From the NCBI GenBank assembly GCA_021397845.1, contig CM038048.1:28766727-28830726 (forward strand): a stretch of 64,000 bases of DNA, given 5' to 3'. Of the stretch, positions 52,607 through 61,976 are shown in pieces. The notes beneath the pieces are model-generated. The model had not been told where the DNA came from and ran no database searches. It was given only the letters and a program-made list of their open reading frames with translations. The position numbers and the translations under genes are program-made. Source of the stretch: Areca catechu. Taxonomy: Eukaryota > Streptophyta > Magnoliopsida > Arecales > Arecaceae. The first letter of the stretch is position 1; each line of letters begins with the position of its first letter.

Positions 52607-54743
52607 TGAAAGGATTATAACCTAAAGGCCAATCGAAATGTTGTATTTTGATGGGATATTCTTTTGTATCCCAAACCAGTGTATTGACATTATCAATTAA
52701 TAAAGGCATTATATTTTCATCATACGCTATGTCTTATTAATTTTATTAAGATATGATGAACCCCATAGATTAGGGCTATATTCTAGGGTTATGATGAGAT
52801 CATACCAGTGAGACCTAAAGCCTTAAAATCCTAATCTAGAATATTCCTGGTCGATGGGATATTGAGTAGGGGATCAATATTTCCGGTAAGACCAGCACAT
52901 CCTATGTATGCTTGGTGAAGAGGGTGACTAATCTCACAGTCACTTGTGTTTGACACTAATACTATGATGTGGGTGCTCATTTAAAGAATGAGTTCACTGA
53001 ATGGATCTAGCTTGAGAACATCTAATGGAACCTTATCTGTTTGTCAATAGATAGTTCTCATAGTGGGAGTAGTGCATGTGGTCCTTTGACCTGAGACTGC
53101 CATGGTATCTTGTATGCATGAATCCATACTTTGGTTCACACTCAATCATGACACTGAGTCATGCATGGGGTGATACTAGGTATGGTGGATTGTATATGGA
53201 TGTCGTGAGTAGGTCAAAAAGGGATCAATCAACCCTAGTAAGAGGGAAGCGCATCTAGATGATTTCAATCAAATGAAGATTCGAAAAATCTTTGATCAAA
53301 GTATGAACATTAGAAATAGTTTCTAATGGTTCATTAATGAATCTTCATTATCAGATTGAGCAAGGAATAAATATGAAATTGGATTTGACAAGTATCCATA
53401 TCCATAGTCATATTCAGGATGCAAGTAGATCGAAGGACTGAATTGCCCGGTAACTCACCACTAAAGGGTATTTTGGTAAATCCACCAAAATTTCTCATCT
53501 TCCGGGTAGGAATGATATGTTGCTAGATGTCAATCTTGTCTTGTAGGTCTTCATGAACCAATTGATTTGGTTTCATGAATCAATTCGATGTGTGATTCGA
53601 ATTGGATAATTAGGTGAGCCAATTTGACCTAATTAGGTCAATCGGGTTCGATCGAATCGAATCAGCTCAAACCTAAACCTACTGCTGGCTAGATGTGGAA
53701 CCCAATGGGTCACACACAATAAAGACTTGTCCAAGGAAGTCATTCATGATTTAATTAGGGTCATAGGATTTTAATTGGTTAGCCGGATTACATACTAGCA
53801 TATGTAGGCTAACCAAATTCCTAACCCAATTGGATTGGGTCTGGTTGCTTGCTAATTGGGCAAACCTAATTATGGGAAAGCTAAATTAGGTTGAGTCCTA
53901 AGTGGGGCTAGCCTAATCAGATCTAAATCTAATTTTAAGTTGGATTTAAGGGCATTTTAGGTGCCATACATGAAGAGTCCCAATGGCATGGGACTCTTGG
54001 TACCTAAATGATACCTTAACTTCAAAAGGGCATAGAATGAGATATAGATCTCTGATTTGAATGTAATTTATATGATCAGAAAGGAAATTCTATGCTCTTT
54101 CCAATGACACCCATATTGCCTATGTTTTGACTAGTCAACTTTTTTTGAAATTTGCATGGAAGAAGGATGGTGCGCGCGGTGCATGAAGAGTCGCAACTCT
54201 TCATGTAGCGCAATTTTGATGGAGAGTCCTTCTGCTATCAGGACTCTTCATAATCTTCGATGTTTAGAGATTGAAGAGGCATCTCTTGGCTTCCTAGGGA
54301 CTATTAATTGACATGTGGAAAGTGAGAATTCGTCCAGATAAAAGAAGGGATGTGAATAAGGCCTTCGGTACATGAATGGACTTATTAGATATGATTTTTC
54401 AAGCTAGATAACTTCTCTTCAGTCTTGAAAAATCATATCTGATAAGATGATGGGAGGACATATCACATGCCCCTCTTGTATCTATATATAGTGGGCAGTG
54501 AAATGAGTCTGATAATTAGGAATTTCACTGAAGCACTATTCTGAGTGTCTCTCTCTCCCTCCTTCTTTCTTTAAGATAAGACTTGTCTTGTTAAGACAAG
54601 GTCTTTTCTACTTGGACAAGGCTTTGTTTTAGGACATAAGCCTAAGGGGTCCTAGAGGAGGGTTGTCCTAAAACCAGAAGTGATTTAGGAGAGTGTCTTT
54701 AGTGCCCTACAGTAGGACAGGGTGTCCTACAGTGGTCAATAGA
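52607..54743 (+). repeat. Co-B 3' LTR (truncated)
   Basis: TGAAAGGATTATAACC start. About 95% identical by eye to 44980-47110 through 'gtcctacagtggtcaataga', then replaced by Ch-7 at 54744. The remaining ~300 bp of LTR are not found on the far side of Ch-7. Confidence 0.9.
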
Positions 54744-56335
54744 TGATGCGATGCGGAAGTAAATTAAGACTAATTCTTTCTTTTTTTTATATATTTTTTT
54801 TTATATTTTCAGAAGTCGGCTTTGACTCAAAGGAAAGTTAAACTAAATTTAAAGAAACTATGTAATAATTGAAAGCATAATTTAAAGAAACTAGGTTATC
54901 AGAGTAGTTCAGAAGTAAAGAATCGCTGGGGGTTGAGAAACTCCCAGACCTAGGGTTTCGCTCTGAACTTTCAACAAGACAGAAGTAAAGAGAAGAGAAG
55001 GATTACAGACCAGGCAGTGATCTTCACAGAGTTTAGTGGAAGGACTCTCTTGAGCAGATTATTGGATCCCCGGATTCAGATATCTTCGCAATGGATCCTC
55101 CAATAATGGCCCTTTGGCAGAGTTGGCTTCTTCTGAACTCAAGATCTGGGAAAGAAGACGAACAAGTTATGGAACAAGATACTCAAGGAAGGATTTACCA
55201 GATAGAAGAACTTGAAAGCTAATGTTGCTGAAATCCTGATTCTCCTGGATGCTGATCTGACTAACTCTGGGGTTTACTCTGTCTTTGAAGTAGCCGAACT
55301 GGACCTGGATGCTAGGGGTCGGCCTCTACTTGGAGAGAGGGGCCGTGAGAGATGGGGTAGGCTAGGGTTTGGTGGAATGAAGAGGTTGAAGGGCGGCTAG
55401 GGTTTGGATTGGAAGTGGCTAACCTAGGGTTTGGGGGTTGGAGATCTCACAACTCCTCAAGGTTCCTGGGGAACCCGGATTTACTCCCTCATGGAGCTCA
55501 ATACCTGGATGCAAGTGCGGAAGAGAGAAACACAAAGTTTGCTCACACATAAATTGGATTCATTCATCAGATGTTTTCAAAACTTACAAGAGGGGTTTAT
55601 TTTATAGGACTTTACAAGAGGTCAGGGTTTTATATCTTCCCATGTGGGACTAATAAGATGGATCTTCAAATTAGGTTTGTAGAATCAATTCCTCCCCATA
55701 TGGCCGGCCAAGAGGTTCCATAAATGTTGATTGAAAGCTTCAAATGGTAAGTAGGTGGCGCCTCCTAGCTTTGCTCTTCAAGAAATATTTTTTTCCTTCC
55801 ATGGCTCAACTCTTTTGGACACCTCCTTTTCTTTCTCCCCAAGTCATGGCTCTTCCCAACTTTGCTTTGGGCTTTTTTGGCATGGATTGGGCGCCCCCTT
55901 GAAGTGCTCCCCAAGAAATGCTTCTTTCCTCCTTTAGCTTGGCCTTTTAAGGTACATATGGGGCGCCTCCTTGATTTTGGCTTCAAGAAAATTTCTTGCT
56001 CCCTTGGGTGTGGGGACCAAGACACTGGGATGGATTTGTGGCACCTCTTGGACTTGGCGTGTGGCTGGGAGTGTGGCTGGGAGTGTGGCACCCACTTGCT
56101 TGGGCCTGGGAGAAAATGTGGCACCCTGGAGAAGACCTAGACCACTACTAGGACTTGCACTGAGTCAACATGACTCAATAAAATTTAATTGCAGGGAAAT
56201 ACAGACTCAAACTAAAATTGAGTTGACCGAGTCAACCCTTATTACAAAACCAGAAAACCCTAATTCTTTGGGCAAGGTCAATCAGAGATCCAAATGGAGC
56301 CCTGAAGTCTTCTTCTGAGTTTGGTGCCCGCACCA
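54744..56335 (-). repeat. Ch-7 3' LTR
   Basis: Element-sense start TGGTGCGGGCACCAAACTC. The far end lacks ~22 bp present in the 5' LTR next to the terminal TGATGC (on the + strand). Partner 59801-61412. ORFs of 119, 92 and 60 codons inside are present in both LTRs only by duplication. Confidence 0.9.
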
Positions 56336-57336
56336 ATTCTCCCGGGGTGGGAAGAACTCGACCCTGTCGAGTATGGATCAAGTTGGCTCTGGTATCTCTC
56401 CAAGAGGTCTGGGTCCAATTCTTGTAATTCTTCTCGGGAGATCCAAGAGTCATCAGAATCTGGCCTTCCTTGCCAGTGGACCAAGTATCTTTGGTATCCT
56501 CGATTACGAGTTGAGATAACCTGATCATCTAGGATCTTTTCAATCTGCTCTTTCCTCACAGGCCAGTTTGTTGGTGGACACACAGGGTTGGGTTCACTCT
56601 CAAGATCAGGATTAGGCTCAAAAGGCTCACTGGGAATCACAGCTGGCTCTCTATACTCTACTAGGTCTGTAATGTTGAAAGTGGAGCTAATGCCTAGTTC
56701 TGAAGGCAACTCGAGCACATAGGCATTGGACCCTACTCTCTTCACCACTCTAAATGGTCCAGCTCCTCTAGCATGTAACTTTCTAACGGTTCCATGGGGA
56801 AACCGTTCAGGCCTTAACCTAATCATTTCATAGTCTCCCTCAACAAAAGTTTTGACTCGCCTTTGAGAATCAGCCAACTTCTTATAAGTTTCATTACTTA
56901 AAGTTATTTTGGCATGAATTTCTTTATGCAAGTCCTTTACATGCTATGCAAGTGCATCAAGAGACTTGTGTGTGTGGGCTAATAGTGAAATCAGATCAAG
57001 TGGTGTGTGAGGCTTGTATCCATGAATAATTTCAAAGGGACTCTAGCCTATAGACCTATTGATCGAAACATTGAATGCAATTTCAGCCCTGGACAAAATA
57101 CAAATCCCAATTCCTGGTGCTCTCAATCAAACCAAAATCTGAGTCAAAGCCTAGTAAAGGGTCAAGAAAAACTAAACTAGACTGACGACGCATTCCTAAA
57201 GAATGGACTTTATTCCAAAGGAACCCTAGATCTAAACCTAACAAACTACGGCTCTCTAGGTTTGACCTTGGGTCGGAGGATGGCATGCAGAGCATGAAAA
57301 CTTATCATGGGTGCCTAGTAGGTGCCATAAGGTCTT
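56278..57336 (-). pseudogene. Ch-7 integrase fragment and chromodomain
   Basis: 56931-56278 is open for 217 codons: NETYKKLADSQRRVK, RKLHARGAGPFRVVKRVGSNAYVLELPSELGISSTFNITDLVEY, then an uninterrupted chromodomain QRYLVHWQGRPDSDDSWISREELQELDPDLLERYQSQ and SSSHPGRIGAGTKLRRRLQGSIWISD, whose last ~20 codons are LTR sequence. Upstream (57336-56940) are stops within KTLWHLLGT....LSRAEIAFNVSINRSIG, stop, SPFEIIHGYKPHTPLDL. The best-preserved chromodomain in the window. Confidence 0.9.
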
Positions 57337-58218
57337 CTAGAAGTAGGTGACAAACCTAATAGGTTCTGACACGTGGTTCACTCTAAAGACTTCGAAAAAG
57401 TATACTTGGATGGTGTAAGAAGCATTGGAAGTCCTAGAGAAAGGGAGGAAATATGAGGTGGAGTCTCGAATTACCTGTTGACTAAAGGTGGTGACCTGAA
57501 GGTTTGAATGGTGATCTATGAGTGTCAACTGATCATCCTTACGAAAGGAAAAGTTTGCTACTCCCAGGAATGGATCAAGAGATGGTTCGGGAAGTAGCCT
57601 AGGACATGTGATTGCAACAGTTAAAGTTTGTTCTCTAAGCAAATAATGATCCATTTTCTCAAGAACTGGATTGAAGAATGATTCATGGAAGGGCCTATGG
57701 ATGATGACCTCAAGACTTGAAATTTGACATATGGGTGCAGAAAGGTATACTCTATAGAAGGATAGGTCATTCATGCGAAGGAAGGGGTCTGGGGTCATAA
57801 GGAGGACTTCTACTGGACTGGGTGAATCAATCCGCTCAAGACAAGGATGTTCAACTGAGATTACGGGAGAGACCTTAGTGGCTGGGCATAGGATAAGGTC
57901 CAATTGTAAGAGGCTTGATTCAGTCATCCTAATGAGAGGATCTACCATAGAGTGGGCAAACTTAAACAGTTCAGTGCAAAGATCTTCAATTGGTACTTGG
58001 GGAATGACTGTCATTAGAGGGTAAGAACTGATAGCTCGGGCTAACACTATGAGTTCTTCCTAGGGGTATTTAACCAAAGGAACCTGATTCTCACAAATCT
58101 CTTGAATTTCTGAACTAGGTCCTTCCACTTGGTTGCTCTCCAAGGTCTCCTCAGGTAAGGAACCAATAGTATCGATGTCACATTCTTCAAGTTTCCCCCT
58201 CATATTCATCAACTAGAC
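57337..58218 (-). pseudogene. Ch-7 acidic motif, unknown linker and integrase junction
   Basis: Near 58250-58200 the minus strand reads IEEVYDDGLSLVDEYE, the family acidic motif. 58047-57337 is open for 236 codons (MLARAISSYPLMTVIPQVPIEDL...), unlike any retroelement domain I know, and ends DSTSYFLPFSRTSN....FEVFRVNHVSEPIRFVTYF, then a stop, KTLWHLLGT. This is the same join as in Ch-2 and Ch-5. The middle ~180 residues have no equivalent I can recognise in them. The origin of this insert is open. Confidence 0.65.
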
Positions 58219-58893
58219 TCAAGCCATCATCATATACTTCCTCGATGTCATCTTTAATGGGTTTCGGGTCAGTGGTAATCGGGTCAACTGATTCTGGCTT
58301 GTCATACCTAACCTTTCTTCCTCATTGGTAGGCTTGGGTTCTCCCACATTAATGTCATCCTTAGGATTCTTACCACTTAGCTGTGCACAAGCCAGTCCTA
58401 TGCATGGGCACTGACTAGATTTATGGCCTCTTTCTCCACAAAACCAACATTCTTGCGATATAGGAACCTGGGTCACACTGGGTTTCAAGCTAGTAGAGAC
58501 CTTACTTGGGCATGGGTGTGGATCTAAATGGTTTGATCTAGAAGACTTGGGTTGTTGAGTGACTGGTCTAGAATATTGTAAGGACCTCTCATAGACATGA
58601 TCCATACTATAGATATCATGGTTAGGCTTCCTAAGGTTATACTCGGGATCACGGTATAAGGTCCTTCTAGGATCCTGACATGGATGAGGTTGGGGCCTAT
58701 TAAATTTTGGATCAGGGGTCCAATTTTGATGTCTACGTTTCTCAACTACTTGGACTCGATCCCTAAACTGGGTAAAATTCTCATTCATATCCTGACTCAA
58801 TTTGTTCATACTTTCAGTAAGAGCTCTAACCATGGCCTCTAAATCAGGTTGGGTTTGACCAGGTTGGTAGGGTACTCCATTCCGGGTAGACAT
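58219..58893 (-). pseudogene. Ch-7 gag-like N-terminus with zinc knuckle
   Basis: MSTRNGVPYQPGQTQPD (ATG 58893; an upstream in-frame ATG at 58911 is less likely given the family start). Helix (LEAMVRALTESMNKLSQDMNENFTQFRDRVQVVEKR), then a Pro/Tyr/Arg tract (HPCQDPRRTLYRDPEYNLRKP) and a CCHC knuckle CWFCGERGHKSSQC. The capsid core of Ch-4 gag is missing. Runs about 225 codons before a frame break leading to the acidic motif. Confidence 0.8.
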
Positions 58894-59012
58894 GATGATG
58901 CAAGCAAACACACTAAATTAGACTCGACTGAAACGACTACGGTCTAACTAGACCTAGAGCCCAAACTAGATGCCCAATCAGTGTGGCAAGCTAGCCTGTA
59001 GTAACTCGGGAC

Positions 59013-59149
59013 TCAGCCAGGTAGGTGTAAGGGGAGTGTTAGGTCCCTAAATGCCAATCCTAGACACCAATCAGAGATTGGCCAGGTAGGCAGACCAGCA
59101 CACAAGCCCTTCGGGATAGAATCCCTGAACCACCGTTCTAGACACTGAG
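59013..59149 (-). other. Shared leader module in Ch-7
   Basis: Minus strand: AGTGTCTAGAACGGTGGTTCA, CTACCTGGCCAATC, TCTGATTGGTGTCTAGG, GGGACC, TTACACCTACCTGGC. 120 bp upstream of the gag start. Confidence 0.72.
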
Positions 59150-59780
59150 TACAAAGCACACACAGAGCAACTAGATAAACTGACTCAACATTAGCCCAGA
59201 CCCGACTTGTTGGTGTCCCTAGCCCACTAGGGCAAATTAAGTCTAATAAATTTTAAAATTAGGCTTAGGATCGAATGAATGGGTGGTGGTTTTGGGCTAA
59301 GGAGAGGTTATCAACTCCTCCCCTTATCTTAGATGCTCAATTGCCCTTAAGATGAATTAGGAGATGATCACTCAAAAAAAATTGAATTGCAGAAACACAG
59401 AAACAGAGTTGCTGTAATTTAACTCTCAGAAATTTCACAGAAAACAATAAATTTCAATAAAATTATGTAAAATAGATTCAATTATACTGGTTCGAGAAAA
59501 ATAAAAATCATGCAATTTGGAGTTACCTGCAATGAGGAACAATTCCTGCAACAGGGCAGTTACAGGCTGAAAACAGAATGCTTCTCCTGTTTACAATTCC
59601 TGCTACGAAGTTGTAACCCAGCGGATCCCCTACACGCCCTAGGAACACCCCGTGAAATGGGAAGATGAGGCTTGCACCTCACTTTGTTCCTAGGACCGGA
59701 TGTCCTGGGGAGTCTACTTCGAGCAGACAAAGTAAAAAAGAGAGACACTCAAAACATGCAAGCAAGTCAGAAACCCTAGA

Positions 59781-59796
59781 CAGGGCTCTGATACCA
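59781..59796 (-). promoter_or_regulatory. Ch-7 primer-binding site (tRNA-iMet type)
   Basis: Minus strand TGGTATCAGAGCCCTG, 4 nt from the 5' LTR end. Confidence 0.9.
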
Positions 59797-59800
59797 AAAT

Positions 59801-61412
59801 TGATGCAGAACGAAAGAAGAGATGATGTGATGCGGAAGTAAATTAAGACTAATTCTTTATTTTATTTTATTATATTTTTATATTTTCAGAAGTCAACTTT
59901 GACTCAAAGAAAAGTTAAACTAAATTTAAAGAAACTATGTAATAATTGAAAGCACAATTTAAAGAAACTAGGTTATCAGAGTAGTTCAGAAGTAAAGGAT
60001 TGCTGGGGGTTGAGAAACTCCCACACCTAGGGTTTCGCTCTGAACTTTCAACAGGACAGAAGTAAAGAGAAGAGAAGGGTTATAGACCAGGCAGTGATCT
60101 TCACAGAGTTTAGTGGAAGGACTCTCTTGACCAAATTGTTGGATCCCCGGATTTAGATATCTTCGCAATGGATCCTCCAATACTGGCCCTTTGGCAGAGT
60201 TGGCTTCTTCTAAACTCAAGATCTGGGAAAGAAGATGAACAAGTTATGGAACCAGATACTCAAGGAAGGATTTACCAGATAGAAGAACTTGAAAGCTGAT
60301 GTTGCTGAAATCCTGATTCTCCTAGATGCTGATCTGACTTCCTCTGGGGTTTGCTCTGTCTTCGAAGTAGCCAAACTGGACCTGGATGCTGGGGGTCGGC
60401 CTCTACTTGGAGAGAGGGGCCATGAGAGATGGGGTAGGCTAGGGTTTGGTGGAATGAAGAGGATGAAGGGCGGCTAGGGTTTGGATTGGAAGTGGCTAAC
60501 CTAGGGTTTAGGGGTTGGAGATCTCACACCTCCTCAAGGTTCCTGGGGTACCCGGATTTACTCCCTCACGGAGCTCAACACCTGGATGCAAGTGCGGAAG
60601 AGAGAAACACAAAGTTTGCTCACACATAAATTGGATTCATTCATCAGATGTTTTCAAAACTTACAAGAGGGGTTTATTTTATAGGACTTTATAAGAGGTC
60701 AGGGTTTTACATCTTCCCATGTGGGACTAATAGGATGGATCTTCAAATTATGTTTGTAGAATCAATTCCTCCCCATATGGTCGACCAAGAGGTTCCATAA
60801 ATGTTGATTGAAAGCTTCAAATGGTAAGTAGGTGGCGCCTCCTAGCTTTGCTCTTCAAGAAATATTTTTTTCCTTCCATGGCTCAACTCTTTTGGACATC
60901 TCCTTTTCTTTCTCCCCAAGTCATGGCTCTTCCCAACTTTGCTTTGGGCTTTTTTGGCATGGATTGGGCGCCCCCTTAAAGTGCTCCCCAAGAAATGCTT
61001 CTTTCCTCTTTTAGCTTGGCCTTTTAAGGTATATATGGGGCGCCTCCTTGACTTTGGCTTCAAGAAAATTTCTTGCTCCCTTGGGTGTGGGGACCAAGAC
61101 ACTGGGATGGATTTGTGGCGCCTCCTAGACTTGGCGTGTGGCTGGGAGTGTGGCTGGGAGTGTGGCGCCCACTTGCTTGGGCTTGGGAGAAAATGTGGCA
61201 CCCTGGAGAAGACCTAGACCACTACTAGGACTTGTACTGAGTCAACATGACTCAATAAAATTTAATTGCAGGGAAATACAGACTCAAACTAAAATTGAGT
61301 TGACCGAGTCAACCCTTATTACAAAACCAGAAAACCCTAATTCTTTGGGCAATGTCAATCAGAGATCCAGATGGAGCCCTGAAGTCTTCTTCTGAGTCTG
61401 GTGCCCGCACCA
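59801..61412 (-). repeat. Ch-7 5' LTR
   Basis: 1612-bp partner of 54744-56335, about 97% identical by eye. Ends (element sense) ...TTCTGCATCA. Confidence 0.9.
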
Positions 61413-61976
61413 CGATCGAGTTAGGCTGGGTTATGCTTGATCCCAACCTGACCCGGTTCCTTGATCGAGTCTTGATATTTGACTCGAACCCAATCCAATA
61501 AACGATCGGGTCAGGTCGGGTCCATAATCAAATTAATTGATCCAATGGGTCATTCGGGTTGGGTCGAGTCCATGATAACCCAACCTAATTAATAATATAT
61601 GGGTCTGATTCAGGTCTGATTCGGGTCGGGTCAAGTCATGGTTCCATTCACAAAGCCATAGAAAAGATTATACATGGATTTGACTGAACTGAGATTTGGC
61701 AAGGCATTACATCCACCTGGACCAGAAAAAACATCATGGAATAATCTAAAGCTATCTTCGAATCTCTAATATTGTTTCTTTCCAAATTCTATTTTGCCTA
61801 GATAATGATCACACATAACAAACTTTTACGCATCAACACAGTTGAAATCAACACCAAGCCAGCTTGCATGTATAGTGAATAACACAAATAGGAATCTGAA
61901 ATTACAATAATATTCACAACCTTCATGAGGAATAAAAGAAGAAGAAGAAGCCATAATACTACCAAGAATTACAAAC
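61413..61976. other. Unassigned spacer
   Basis: No ORF or recognised domain. The first ~230 bp repeat a 'gggtcgggt(c/t)' / 'tgatcgagtc' theme. The rest is AT-rich. It does not continue the Co-B LTR, Ch-6 or Co-A. Confidence 0.5.

Larger units (their letters stand above)
44980..54743 (+). mobile_element. Co-B: Ty1/copia element, 3' LTR truncated
   Basis: Inserted in Ch-6 gag (left flank CCTTC). 2.45-kb 5' LTR, primer site, 1.25-kb structured leader, gag-pol in one frame, RNase H, purine tract GTAGGAGAT, then a 3' LTR that breaks at 54743 where Ch-7 begins, lacking its last ~300 bp. Gag type (ILNANKFTRPNYVDWL) and DTACGHNI protease put it with the Tnt1/Tork-Angela-TAR group of copia elements; finer placement is uncertain. 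Pol has about six stops and two frameshifts. Confidence 0.92.
54744..61412 (-). mobile_element. Ch-7: non-autonomous chromovirus
   Basis: 6.67 kb. LTRs of ~1.6 kb, primer site, gag with zinc knuckle, acidic/unknown linker, integrase-core fragment, integrase C-terminus and chromodomain. No protease or RT. Flanks ATAGA and CGATC do not match, so no target duplication is visible. Confidence 0.9.

Noticed and set aside
55765..56140. 119- and 92-codon ORFs on opposite strands, repeated at 60842-61217
   Set aside because: Mirror-image open frames in the Ch-7 LTRs. No homology recognised.
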